Positions 35,478-43,533 of a stretch of 64,000 bases of DNA are shown in pieces; position 1 is the first letter of the stretch, and each line of letters opens with the position of its first letter. The notes under the pieces were generated by a model, which was not told the origin of the DNA, did no database searches, and saw only the letters and a program-made list of their open reading frames with translations. A program made the position numbers and the translations under genes. Source of the DNA: Armatimonadota bacterium (GTDB lineage Bacteria; Sysuimicrobiota; Sysuimicrobiia; Sysuimicrobiales; Humicultoraceae); contig JAVHLY010000009.1 of the NCBI GenBank assembly GCA_031081585.1, forward strand, positions 27,425 to 91,424, read 5' to 3'.

Positions 35478-36041
35478 ATGATCGCGGCCAACGACTTCCG
35501 GCCGGGCATGGTGGTGGAGATCGACGGCGAGCTGCACGTGGTGATGGAGTTCCAGCACATCAAGCGCGGGCGCGGCACGGCCATCGTCCGGACGCGGCTG
35601 CGCAATCTGAAGACCGGGGCCATCACCGAGCGCACCTTCATGCCCGAGGAGCGCTACCCGCGGGCGTTCATGGAGCGCAAGCCGATGCTCTACCTCTACC
35701 ACGACGGGACGTACTACGTCTTCATGGACCAGGAGAGCTTCGAGCAGGTCTCCCTGGACGCGGCGCTGCTGGGCGACGCCACGCGGTGGCTGCGGGAGAA
35801 CACCGAGGTCCAGGTCGTCTTCCACGACGGCCGGCCCCTCGGTGTGGAGCTGCCCAACGCCGTGGAGCTGGCGGTGGTGGAGACCGCCCCCGGCGTGCGG
35901 GGCGACACGGTGCACGGGGGAGGGAAACCGGCGCGCCTGGAGACCGGGGCGGTGGTCCAGGTGCCCTTCTTCGTCGAGACCGGCGACCGCATCCGCGTGG
36001 ACACCCGGACCGGGGAGTACATCGAGCGCGTGAAGCCATGA
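35478..36041 (+). CDS. efp: Elongation factor P with Arg32
   Basis: EF-P rescues ribosomes stalled on polyproline. The 187-residue protein has the three OB-like domains, with FIERTFMPEE-like and GVRGDTVHGGGKPARLETGA signatures, the latter highly conserved at the start of domain III. The tip loop reads HIKRGRGTA, with Arg32 where E. coli EF-P has modified Lys34. Thermus EF-P also has Arg here. It is relevant that this genome encodes very Pro-rich pilin tails. The start ATG follows GGGGAGGGGAGGG. Confidence 0.93.
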   Translation: MIAANDFRPGMVVEIDGELHVVMEFQHIKRGRGTAIVRTRLRNLKTGAITERTFMPEERYPRAFMERKPMLYLYHDGTYYVFMDQESFEQVSLDAALLGDATRWLRENTEVQVVFHDGRPLGVELPNAVELAVVETAPGVRGDTVHGGGKPARLETGAVVQVPFFVETGDRIRVDTRTGEYIERVKP

Positions 36042-36062
36042 GCCGGCGGGGCGCGTGACCCG

Positions 36063-36476
36063 ATGAGCCCGCGGCGCCGGGCGCGCGACGTGGCGCTGCA
36101 GGTCCTCTTCCAGGCCGACGTGGGGAAGGCCCCGCTCGAGGACGTCCTCGAGCAGGTGCGGGCGGAGCGGCCTCGCGAGGAGTGGCCCTTCATCGTTGAG
36201 CTGTGCAGCGGGGTGTGGGCGCGCCGGGCGGAGATCGACCGTCTCATCGCCGAGCACCTCAGCGGGTGGACGCTCGACCGCATGCCGGCGGTGGACCGGG
36301 CGGTGCTGCGCCTGGCCCTCTACGAGCTGCTGGCCATGGACACCCCGCCCAACGTCGTCATCAACGAGGCGGTGGAGCTGGCGAAGAAGTACGGGACGGA
36401 GGACTCGGGACGCTTCGTGAACGGGGTCCTCGGCGCCGTCTACCGGGAGCGCCTCTCCCGGGTGCAGGGGCAGTGA
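36063..36476 (+). CDS. nusB: Transcription antitermination factor NusB
   Basis: The 137-residue all-helical protein has the NusB signature: RRRARDVALQVLFQADVG at the N-terminus, then RMPAVDRAVLRLALYELL and PPNVVINEAVELAKKYG, and FVNGVLGAV. NusB with NusE binds boxA in rRNA leaders. Order efp-nusB is widespread. Its stop overlaps the GTG of the acylphosphatase gene. Confidence 0.93.
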   Translation: MSPRRRARDVALQVLFQADVGKAPLEDVLEQVRAERPREEWPFIVELCSGVWARRAEIDRLIAEHLSGWTLDRMPAVDRAVLRLALYELLAMDTPPNVVINEAVELAKKYGTEDSGRFVNGVLGAVYRERLSRVQGQ

Positions 36477-36760
36477 CCGTGGAGGAGGCCGCCGTCGTCC
36501 GCGCGCGGGTGCGGCTGCGCGGGCTCGTCCAGGGGGTGGGGTTTCGCTTCTTCGCCCAGCGCGAGGCGGCCCGCCTGGGGCTGGCCGGCTTCGCCCGCAA
36601 CCTGCCGGACGGCAGCGTGGAGATCGAAGCGGAGGGCCCGCGGGCGGCGGTGGAAGCCTTCGTGCGCCGGGTGCGCGAGGGACCGCGCGGGGCCGTCGTG
36701 GAGCACGCCGAGGTGACCTGGGCGGCGCCCCGCGGGCAGCAGGGGTTCACCATTGGCTGA
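36473..36760 (+). CDS. Acylphosphatase
   Basis: The 95-residue protein has the acylphosphatase signature RLRGLVQGVGFRFFAQREA, with catalytic Arg, and GFARNLPDGSVEIEAEG, with catalytic Asn. It hydrolyses acyl phosphates in the cytoplasm. The GTG start overlaps nusB (GTGA), and the end overlaps the next gene by 8 nt. Confidence 0.9.
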   Translation: MTVEEAAVVRARVRLRGLVQGVGFRFFAQREAARLGLAGFARNLPDGSVEIEAEGPRAAVEAFVRRVREGPRGAVVEHAEVTWAAPRGQQGFTIG

Positions 36761-37688
36761 GCGCGCCCTGGCCGCCGACCTGCACGCCTACGCCGCCGAC
36801 CGGACGGCGCGGGTGGACGCGGCCCTCGACGCCTGGCTGCCGCCCGAGGACGCCTTCCCCGCCATTCTCCACCGGGCCATGCGCTACAGCGTCTTCGCCG
36901 GCGGGAAGCGGCTGCGCCCGCTGCTGGTGATCGCCGCGGCGGAGACGGTGGGCGGAGCGGTCGAGCCGGTACTGCCCACGGCCTGCGCCGTCGAGCTGAT
37001 CAACACCTACTCCCTGATCCACGACGACCTGCCCTCCATGGACGACGCCGCGCTGCGCCGCGGGCGGCCGGCCTGTCACCGCGTCTTCGGCGAGGCCATG
37101 GCCGTCCTGGCCGGGGACGCCCTGCACGCGCTGGCCTTCGAGCTGCTGGCCCGCCCCGTCCCCGGGGTGCGGCCGGAGGCCGCCACGGCGGTGGTGCGCG
37201 AGGTGGCAGCGGCCATCGGGACCGGGGGCATGGTGGGCGGACAGGTCCTCGACCTGCTGGCGGAGCGCAGGCCCGACCAGCCGGCCATGCCCGGCTGGCC
37301 GGGCGACCTCGCCTCGGCCGTCGCGGACATCCACCGGCGCAAGACCGCCGCCCTCATTCGTGCGTGCGTGCGGGCCGGGGCGATCCTCTGCGACGCGTCC
37401 TCCGAGGAGCTGGAGGCGCTCGATGCCTACGGGGCGCACCTGGGGCTGGCCTACCAGGTCATCGACGACGTGCTGGACGAGGTGGGCGAGGCGCAGACGC
37501 TGGGGAAGGACGCCCGTCGCGACGCCGCCAGTCGCAAGCTCACCTACCCCACCGTCTACGGGGTGGAGCGCTCGCGGGCGATCGCCGCAGGGCTCACGGC
37601 GCAGGCGGTGGAGGCGCTCCGGCCGCTGGGCGCCCGCGGCGACCTGCTGGCCGGGCTGGCCCGGCTCCTGCTGGCGCGGGAGGCATGA
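36753..37688 (+). CDS. ispA: Polyprenyl synthetase (farnesyl/geranylgeranyl diphosphate synthase)
   Basis: The 311-residue prenyltransferase has both aspartate-rich motifs, DDLPSMD (first) and DDVLDE (second), plus FAGGKRLRP and TYSLIHDDLP immediately before the first motif, as in short-chain (C15-C20) synthases. It uses IPP and DMAPP from the MEP genes upstream. The start is TTG 36753 overlapping the acylphosphatase gene. The usual neighbour dxs is not present. Confidence 0.9.
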   Translation: MAERALAADLHAYAADRTARVDAALDAWLPPEDAFPAILHRAMRYSVFAGGKRLRPLLVIAAAETVGGAVEPVLPTACAVELINTYSLIHDDLPSMDDAALRRGRPACHRVFGEAMAVLAGDALHALAFELLARPVPGVRPEAATAVVREVAAAIGTGGMVGGQVLDLLAERRPDQPAMPGWPGDLASAVADIHRRKTAALIRACVRAGAILCDASSEELEALDAYGAHLGLAYQVIDDVLDEVGEAQTLGKDARRDAASRKLTYPTVYGVERSRAIAAGLTAQAVEALRPLGARGDLLAGLARLLLAREA

Positions 37689-37701
37689 GGGGGCTGTCCT
37701 C

Positions 37702-38586
37702 ATGACGGCACCGGCGCGCTCGCGGAGGGCCGGTGGCGCCGGAAACGCACGAGAGGCGCGGCGGCGCCGCCTGGACCTGCTGCTGGTGGAGCGCGGGCTC
37801 GCCTCCAGCCGGGAGCGTGCCCAGGCGGCGATCCTGGCCGGTGAGGTCCTGGTGGACGGGCAGCCGGTGGCGAAGCCCGGACGCCTCGTCCCGACTGGCG
37901 CCGCCATCACCGTGGTGCCGCGCCGTCCCCGCTACGTCAGCCGCGGCGGCGAGAAGCTGGAGCACGCCCTGCGCACCTTCGGGCTGGACGTGCGGGGCGC
38001 GGTGGCCCTCGACGTGGGCGCTGCCACGGGGGGCTTCACCGACTGCCTGCTGCAGCACGGGGCGGCCCGCGTCTACGCGGTGGACGTGGGCCGGGGGCAG
38101 CTCGACTGGCGGCTGCGCCAGGACCCGCGGGTGGTGGTGCGGGAGCGCACCCACGCCGCGCACCTCGACGCGCGGACCGTCCCCGAGCCGGTGCAGCTGG
38201 CCACCGTGGACGTCTCGTTCATCTCGCTGGTCCGCGTGCTGCCGGCGGTGGCGCGGCGGCTGGCCCCGGGCGGGCTCATCGTGGCGCTGGTCAAACCCCA
38301 GTTCGAGGCGGGACGGGGGATGGCCCCCGGCGGGGTGGTGCGCGATCCCGCCGTCCACCGCCGGGTGCTGGCCGACCTGGTGGCGTGGGCCCGCCGCCAG
38401 GGCTGGGGGGTGGCCGGGGTGACCGTCTCGCCGCTGCGCGGGCCCAGGGGCAACCGGGAGTTCTTCCTCCTCCTCGTCCCCGACCCGGCGCGGGGGGCGC
38501 GCCTGCTCCTCGACGACGGGGCCCTCGCCGCTGCCATCGAGGCCGCGGTGACCGCTCCCCTCGAGGAGGAGGCCCGCGACACCTGA
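37702..38586 (+). CDS. tlyA: TlyA-type rRNA 2'-O-methyltransferase (S4 + FtsJ)
   Basis: The 294-residue protein has an S4 RNA-binding domain (RLDLLLVERGLASSRERAQ, about 22-85) and an FtsJ-like SAM domain (ALDVGAATGGFTDCLLQHGA, then VDVSFISLVRVLPA and ALVKPQFEAG). TlyA methylates ribose in 16S/23S rRNA; some homologues are called hemolysins. The stop TGA shares its A with the ATG of nadK. Confidence 0.9.
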   Translation: MTAPARSRRAGGAGNAREARRRRLDLLLVERGLASSRERAQAAILAGEVLVDGQPVAKPGRLVPTGAAITVVPRRPRYVSRGGEKLEHALRTFGLDVRGAVALDVGAATGGFTDCLLQHGAARVYAVDVGRGQLDWRLRQDPRVVVRERTHAAHLDARTVPEPVQLATVDVSFISLVRVLPAVARRLAPGGLIVALVKPQFEAGRGMAPGGVVRDPAVHRRVLADLVAWARRQGWGVAGVTVSPLRGPRGNREFFLLLVPDPARGARLLLDDGALAAAIEAAVTAPLEEEARDT

Positions 38587-39464
38587 TGGAGACCGTCGCC
38601 GTCCTCATCAACCCCACCAAGCTCAGCCGCGGCTCCGAGGCGGCCGCGGCCGTGGGGGCGGCGGTGGAGCGCTTCCGCGCGCTGGGCCGCCGGGTGCTGG
38701 TGAGCGACACCGCCGCCGACCTGCTCCCGGTGCCTGTCGAGACCGCACCGGCGGAGGCGCTCGCGGGCGAGGCGGGGCTCCTGGTGGTGGTCGGGGGCGA
38801 CGGGACCATCCTGCACGGCGCGCGCCTCAGCGCCGGGCGCGTGCCGCTGCTGGGCGTGCGCACCGGCGGCTTCGGCTTCCTCGCCGAGCTGAACGTGGAA
38901 GAGCTGCCGGAGGCCGTCCCGCGGCTGGCCGCCGGGGACTTTGCCGTCGAGCCGCGCATGATGCTGGAGGCCGCCGTGGAGCGGGACGGGATCGCGCGCG
39001 ACCGCTACCTGGCCCTCAACGACGCCGTCGTCACCGGCACCGGCGTGGCGCGGGTGCTGCGCCTGCGCGCCTACGTGAACGACGAGCTCCTGGCCAGCTA
39101 CCCGGCGGACGGCCTGATCGTCTCCACGCCCACGGGGTCGACCGCCTACTCCCTCTCCGCCGGCGGGCCCATCGTCCACCCGCGGGTGGAGGTGCTCATC
39201 ATCACCCCCATCAACCCGCACACCTTCAACGCGCGGGCGGTCATCGTCGGCGCCGACGCGCGGGTGACCATCGAGGTCGACCCGCCCGGCCGCCCGGACG
39301 CGGAGCCGCGCCTCACCGTGGACGGGCAGGCCGGGCAGCCGGTGCGGCCGGGCGAGCGGGTGGTGGCGCGGCGGGCCGAGGCGGTGACGCGCCTCGTCCG
39401 CCTGTCGCGCCCGTCCTTCTACGGCATCCTGCGGGCCAAGCTGGCCTGGGGCGAGCGGGCGTGA
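38586..39464 (+). CDS. nadK: NAD kinase
   Basis: The 292-residue enzyme phosphorylates NAD to NADP. It has the diphosphate-binding VVGGDGTILHGAR, a GVRTGGFGFLAEL segment (the usual G-x-N-x-G-x-LGFL varies here), LNDAVV, and TPTGSTAYSLSAGGPIVHP. It starts with a 1-nt overlap after tlyA; this pair order is common. A strong palindrome 37 nt downstream probably ends the operon. Confidence 0.93.
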   Translation: METVAVLINPTKLSRGSEAAAAVGAAVERFRALGRRVLVSDTAADLLPVPVETAPAEALAGEAGLLVVVGGDGTILHGARLSAGRVPLLGVRTGGFGFLAELNVEELPEAVPRLAAGDFAVEPRMMLEAAVERDGIARDRYLALNDAVVTGTGVARVLRLRAYVNDELLASYPADGLIVSTPTGSTAYSLSAGGPIVHPRVEVLIITPINPHTFNARAVIVGADARVTIEVDPPGRPDAEPRLTVDGQAGQPVRPGERVVARRAEAVTRLVRLSRPSFYGILRAKLAWGERA

Positions 39465-39500
39465 GGGCCGGCGCCCGTGCCGCGGTGGCGTGGCGCCGGC

Positions 39501-39524
39501 GGGCCGGCGGCCGGCCGCCGGCCC
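39501..39524. terminator. Perfect 24-nt palindrome between nadK and pyrG
   Basis: A fully self-complementary GC-only 24-mer (arm GGGCCGGCGGCC) lies 37 nt after nadK and just before the pyrG promoter. It can form a very stable hairpin. There is no T-tract. Confidence 0.5.
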
Positions 39525-39537
39525 GTCACGCACCGCC

Positions 39538-39566
39538 TTGCCGCTCCCCCGCGGCCGGTGTATAAG
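39538..39566 (+). promoter_or_regulatory. Sigma70-type promoter of pyrG
   Basis: TTGCCG (39538-39543, 4/6 to TTGACA) and TATAAG (39561-39566, 5/6 to TATAAT) are separated by exactly 17 nt. The GTG start of pyrG is 39 nt after the -10 box, preceded by GGAGGGAGGGAGG. Confidence 0.65.
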
Positions 39567-39604
39567 GAATCGGTTTGGGCTGCCGGAGGGAGGGAGGCGG
39601 TGGC

Positions 39605-41257
39605 GTGGGCAAGTTCATCTTCGTGACGGGTGGCGTGGCCTCGGCGCTGGGCAAGGGCATCACCTCCGCCTCCATCGGCCGGCTCCTCAAGGCCCGCGGC
39701 CTGCGCGTCAGCCTCCTGAAGTTCGACCCCTACGTGAACGTCGACGCCGGCACGATGAACCCCCACCAGCACGGCGAGGTCTTCGTCACCGAGGACGGTG
39801 GCGAGACCGACATGGACCTGGGCCACTACGAGCGCTTCATCGACGAGCCGCTCGGCAAGGCCAACAACGCCACCACCGGCAAGATCTACCTGGCGGTGAT
39901 CACGCGCGAGCGCCGCGGCGACTACCTGGGCGGGACGGTGCAGGTCATCCCCCACGTGACCAACGAGATCAAGGACGAGATCCTGCGGGTGGTGCGCGAG
40001 GCGCAGGCCGACGTGACGATCGTGGAGGTGGGCGGGACGGTGGGGGACATCGAGGGCCTGCCCTTCCTCGAGGCCATCCGGCAGATGAAGCGGACGGTGG
40101 GGGCGGGCAACGTCCTCTACGTGCATGTCTCGCTCATCCCCTACCTCCCGGCGGCCGGGGAGCTGAAGACCAAGCCCACCCAGCACAGCGTGGCCACGCT
40201 GCGGAGCATCGGGATCCAGCCCGACGTGCTGGTCTGCCGCACGGCCCACCCGCTGACGCCGGCGGTCAAGGAGAAGCTCTCGCTCTTCACCGACGTGCCG
40301 GTGGAGAACGTCATCCAGGCCCTCGACGCCCCCCACAGCATCTACGAGGTCCCGCTCATGCTGGAGGCGGAAGGGCTCGGCGAGGCCATCGTGCGCGGCC
40401 TGGGCCTGGACACGCCGCCGCCGGACCTCCGGGAGTGGGCGGAGATGGTGGAGCGGCTACGCCGCCCGACGGCCCGCGTGCGCATCGCCCTGGTGGGCAA
40501 GTACATGGGGGTGGCGGACACCTACGTCAGCATCGTGGAGGCGCTCATCCACGGCGGCATCGCCCACCGGGCGGCGGTGGAGGTCACCAAGGTGGACGCG
40601 GAGGAGCTGGAGCGGCTGACCCAGGAGGAGGTGGACGCGCACCTGGCCGCCTTCGACGGCATCCTGGTCTGCCCGGGGTTTGGGGCGCGCGGCGTGGAGG
40701 GGAAGGTGAAGGCCATCCGCTTCGCCCGGGAGGCCCGGGTGCCGTTCTTCGGCGTCTGCTACGGGATGCAGTGGGCGGTGGTGGAGTTCGCCCGGCACGT
40801 CTGCGGCCTGGCCGGCGCCAACACCACGGAGGTGGACCCCGACACGCCCCACCCGGTGATCGACCTCCTCCCCGAGCAGCACGGCGTGGCCGACAAGGGC
40901 GGGACGATGCGCCTGGGCAGCTACCCCTGCCGGCTGCAGCCCGGCAGCCTGGCCCGGGAGGCCTACGGGACGGACGAGGTCCGCGAGCGCCACCGCCACC
41001 GCTACGAGCTCAACAACGCCTACCTGCCGGTGCTGACGCAGCACGGCCTGCGGGTCACGGGGATCTACCCGGCCAAGGACCTGGTGGAGATCATCGAGCT
41101 GCCCGACCACCCCTGGTTTGTGGGCACGCAGTTCCACGCCGAGTACCGCTCCCGCCCCACCCGCCCCCACCCGCTCTACCAGGCCTTCGTCGGGGCCGCC
41201 CTGCGTCGGGCCCGCGCCGCCGCCGCCGGCGCGACCGCCCGCGCCCCCGGGGGCTGA
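39605..41257 (+). CDS. pyrG: CTP synthase
   Basis: PyrG aminates UTP to CTP using glutamine. The 550-residue protein has the N-terminal synthase domain ([50 protein letters not shown]) and a C-terminal class I glutaminase domain with nucleophile Cys385 in GVCYGMQWA and the His-Glu pair in FHAEYRSRP. The open frame begins at TTG 39575, but GTG 39605 matches the conserved N-terminus and has the purine-rich ribosome site. Confidence 0.95.
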   Translation: MGKFIFVTGGVASALGKGITSASIGRLLKARGLRVSLLKFDPYVNVDAGTMNPHQHGEVFVTEDGGETDMDLGHYERFIDEPLGKANNATTGKIYLAVITRERRGDYLGGTVQVIPHVTNEIKDEILRVVREAQADVTIVEVGGTVGDIEGLPFLEAIRQMKRTVGAGNVLYVHVSLIPYLPAAGELKTKPTQHSVATLRSIGIQPDVLVCRTAHPLTPAVKEKLSLFTDVPVENVIQALDAPHSIYEVPLMLEAEGLGEAIVRGLGLDTPPPDLREWAEMVERLRRPTARVRIALVGKYMGVADTYVSIVEALIHGGIAHRAAVEVTKVDAEELERLTQEEVDAHLAAFDGILVCPGFGARGVEGKVKAIRFAREARVPFFGVCYGMQWAVVEFARHVCGLAGANTTEVDPDTPHPVIDLLPEQHGVADKGGTMRLGSYPCRLQPGSLAREAYGTDEVRERHRHRYELNNAYLPVLTQHGLRVTGIYPAKDLVEIIELPDHPWFVGTQFHAEYRSRPTRPHPLYQAFVGAALRRARAAAAGATARAPGG

Positions 41258-41319
41258 CCCCACACCGCCCCGGGGCCGACGGCTGCGGCGGCCGGCCGGG
41301 GACGAACGAGGTGACGCCG

Positions 41320-42228
41320 ATGCAGCAGGTCTACCTGAACGGACGCTTCGTGCCGCGGGAGGAGGCGCGCATCTCCGTCTTCGACCACGGCTTCCTCTAC
41401 GGGGACGGCGTCTTCGAGGGGATCCGCGCCTACCAGGGCCGGATCTTCCGGCTGGAGCAGCACCTCGACCGCCTCTACGACTCCGCCCGCGCCCTGCTGC
41501 TGGAGATCCCGCTCAGCCGGGAGGCGATGCGGGAGGCCATCCTGGAGACGGTGCGCCGCAACGGCCTCCGGGACGCCTACATCCGGCCCATCGTCGCGCG
41601 CGGCGTGGGCGACCTGGGGCTCGACCCGCGCAAGTGCCGCGGGGCCACGGTGGTCATCATCGTCGACGCCATCCAGCTCTACCCGCCGCAGGCCTACGAG
41701 CGCGGGCTGCGCGCCGTCACCGCCCGGACGCGCAAGATCCGCCCCGACATGCTGAACCCGCGCATCAAGTCCCTCAACTACCTGAACAACATCCTGGCGC
41801 GCATCGAGGCCAACCAGGCGGACGTGGACGAAGCCATCATGCTCTCCCACGACGGCTACGTCTGCGAGTGCAGCGCCGACAACATCTTCATCGTCCGGCG
41901 GGGCGAGATCTGGACGCCCCCGCCGTACCTCGGCATCCTCCAGGGCGTCACCCGCGACGCCGTCCTGGACCTGGCGCGGGAGGCCGGCCTGCCCGCGCTG
42001 GAGCGGGTCTTCACGCTCCACGACCTCTACACCGCCGACGAGGCCTTCCTCACCGGGACGGGGGCGGAGGTGGGGCCGGTGGTCGAGGTGGACGGCCGTC
42101 CCATCGGCGACGGCCGCCCCGGCCCCATCACCCGCCAGCTGATGGAGGCCTTCCGCGCGCTGGTGCAGCGGGAAGGGACCCCGATCTACCCCGAGCCGAC
42201 CCAGGCCGCCGTCTCCCCGGCCTCCTGA
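41320..42228 (+). CDS. ilvE: Branched-chain amino acid aminotransferase (class IV)
   Basis: The 302-residue PLP enzyme transfers amino groups to and from branched-chain 2-oxo acids. It has FDHGFLYGDGVFEGIRAY, the PLP lysine in NPRIKSLNYLNN, and ECSADNIFIVRRGEIWTPP. The fold-type IV length is typical. ATG 41320 has GAGGTGA 4-10 nt upstream. Given the acyl-CoA genes further on, it may also feed branched-chain catabolism. Confidence 0.88.
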   Translation: MQQVYLNGRFVPREEARISVFDHGFLYGDGVFEGIRAYQGRIFRLEQHLDRLYDSARALLLEIPLSREAMREAILETVRRNGLRDAYIRPIVARGVGDLGLDPRKCRGATVVIIVDAIQLYPPQAYERGLRAVTARTRKIRPDMLNPRIKSLNYLNNILARIEANQADVDEAIMLSHDGYVCECSADNIFIVRRGEIWTPPPYLGILQGVTRDAVLDLAREAGLPALERVFTLHDLYTADEAFLTGTGAEVGPVVEVDGRPIGDGRPGPITRQLMEAFRALVQREGTPIYPEPTQAAVSPAS

Positions 42229-42229
42229 C

Positions 42230-42796
42230 ATGCCGCCCGCCGGCGACGCCCCTGATGGGCCCGCGGCGCCGGAGGTCCCGGTGCGCAGCCGCCGCGTCTT
42301 CCAGGGGCGGGTGATCGGCCTGCGCGTGGACGAGGTCCGCCTGCCCGACGGCCGCACGGCGGTGCGCGAAGTGGTGGACCACCCCGGGGCCGCGGTGGTG
42401 GTGCCGCTCACCGCCGAGGGCGAGGTCCTGCTGGTGCGCCAGTACCGCTACAGCGTGGGGGCGACGCTGCTCGAGGTCCCCGCCGGGACGCTGGAGCCGG
42501 GCGAGTCCCCGCTCGACTGCGCCCGCCGCGAGCTGACCGAGGAGGCGGGGGCCACGGCTGAGCGCTTCGAGCCGCTGGCGACGCTCTACCCCTCCCCTGG
42601 CGTCCTCACTGAAGTGCTGCACTGCTTCCTGGCCACCGGCCTCCACCTGGGCACGCCGCAGGGGACGGCAGAAGAGGACCTCACGCTGGTCCGCCTGCCC
42701 CTGGCGGAGGCGGTGGCGCGGGTCGTAGCCGGGGAGATCCGCGACGCCAAGTCGGTGGCCTCGCTGCTGCTGACGGCACGACGGCTGGGCGTATAG
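42230..42796 (+). CDS. Nudix hydrolase, ADP-ribose pyrophosphatase type
   Basis: The 188-residue enzyme carries a complete Nudix box (GTLEPGESPLDCARRELTEE then AGA), with RQYRYSVGATLLEVPAG just before it, as in ADP-ribose diphosphatases. It hydrolyses nucleoside diphosphates linked to another group. The ATG starts one nucleotide after the ilvE stop codon, so the two are cotranscribed. Confidence 0.88.
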   Translation: MPPAGDAPDGPAAPEVPVRSRRVFQGRVIGLRVDEVRLPDGRTAVREVVDHPGAAVVVPLTAEGEVLLVRQYRYSVGATLLEVPAGTLEPGESPLDCARRELTEEAGATAERFEPLATLYPSPGVLTEVLHCFLATGLHLGTPQGTAEEDLTLVRLPLAEAVARVVAGEIRDAKSVASLLLTARRLGV

Positions 42797-42802
42797 GCTG
42801 GT

Positions 42803-42831
42803 TCGACAGGTATACGGGGACCTGGTAAACT
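42803..42831 (+). promoter_or_regulatory. Sigma70 promoter of the VapBC module
   Basis: TCGACA (42803-42808, 5/6 to TTGACA) and TAAACT (42826-42831, 4/6) are separated by exactly 17 nt. Transcription would begin around 42838-42842, so the antitoxin mRNA is probably leaderless. Confidence 0.6.
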
Positions 42832-42838
42832 GGTTTAC
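42825..42838 (+). promoter_or_regulatory. Palindromic operator overlapping the VapBC -10 box
   Basis: GTAAAC-TG-GTTTAC is an inverted repeat with 6-nt arms that covers the -10 box. Toxin-antitoxin operons are typically repressed by the antitoxin (alone or with toxin) binding such a site. Confidence 0.6.
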
Positions 42839-42841
42839 TGT

Positions 42842-43102
42842 ATGAAGGTGACCATTGAAATCCCCGAGGAACTGTACCGGAGGGTCAAAGCCAAGAGCGC
42901 GCTCCTCGGTAAGCACGTCCGGGACGTGACGATGGAGCTTTACCAGCGGTGGTTGGCGGAGGAGCCGCCGGAGCCGCGCCAGACGTCGTCCGAGGAGTGG
43001 CTGGCGGCGTGGATCCGCCTGGGAGAGGAGTCGCTACGCCACGCGCCTCCCGGTCCGACAGCGTCGGAGGTGTTGGCAGCAGACCGCCGGCGGCTCGAGT
43101 AG
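42842..43102 (+). CDS. VapB-like antitoxin
   Basis: The 86-residue protein has an N-terminal ribbon-helix-helix-like segment (MKVTIEIPEELYRRVKAKSA, then VRDVTMELYQRWL) and an acidic, probably disordered C-terminal half expected to wrap around the toxin. It is followed 3 nt later by a PIN-domain toxin. The mRNA appears leaderless, and a palindrome overlaps the promoter. Confidence 0.8.
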   Translation: MKVTIEIPEELYRRVKAKSALLGKHVRDVTMELYQRWLAEEPPEPRQTSSEEWLAAWIRLGEESLRHAPPGPTASEVLAADRRRLE

Positions 43103-43105
43103 CGC

Positions 43106-43516
43106 GTGCTCACCGTTGACGCCAGTGTCTGGGTCGCCTCCTTCGATCCGGGCGACCGCTTCCACCAGGAGAGCCGCCGGTTTCTCCACATCGTCGGGGA
43201 GCGTCAGCTGGCGCTCCATGCCCCTGCCCTGCTGCTCCTGGAGGTGGCCTGTGCCCTGGCCAGGCGGGCACAGAACGGGGCGGTCGGTCGTGCAGCCGCC
43301 CGGCGCCTGCGCACCCATCCCACGTTGCAGGTGCACCCCGTAGACTCATCGCTACTTTCGCGTGCCCGGGACGTGGGGACCGAGCGCCTGTTGCGGGCAG
43401 CGGATGCCCTCTACGTCGCGACGGCGGAGGTCCTCGCTGCCCCGCTCGTCTCCTGGGACAAGGAACTGGTCCAGCGTGCAGGCGCCCGCACGCCTCCAGA
43501 CTGGCTAGGGGTCTGA
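43106..43516 (+). CDS. VapC-type PIN-domain toxin ribonuclease
   Basis: The 136-residue PIN domain has the acidic catalytic residues Asp5 in TVDASVWVA, Glu in LLLEVACAL, and Asp in [12 protein letters not shown] and SWDKEL. VapC toxins cleave RNA, often tRNA or rRNA, in a Mg-dependent way and are held inactive by VapB. It is inserted between otherwise housekeeping genes. Confidence 0.88.
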   Translation: MLTVDASVWVASFDPGDRFHQESRRFLHIVGERQLALHAPALLLLEVACALARRAQNGAVGRAAARRLRTHPTLQVHPVDSSLLSRARDVGTERLLRAADALYVATAEVLAAPLVSWDKELVQRAGARTPPDWLGV

Positions 43517-43533
43517 GGCCTCGTCCTGCGGGT

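Noticed and set aside
39575..39604. TTG 39575 as the pyrG start
   Set aside because: The extra ten residues do not match CTP synthases, and the purine-rich ribosome site points to GTG 39605.
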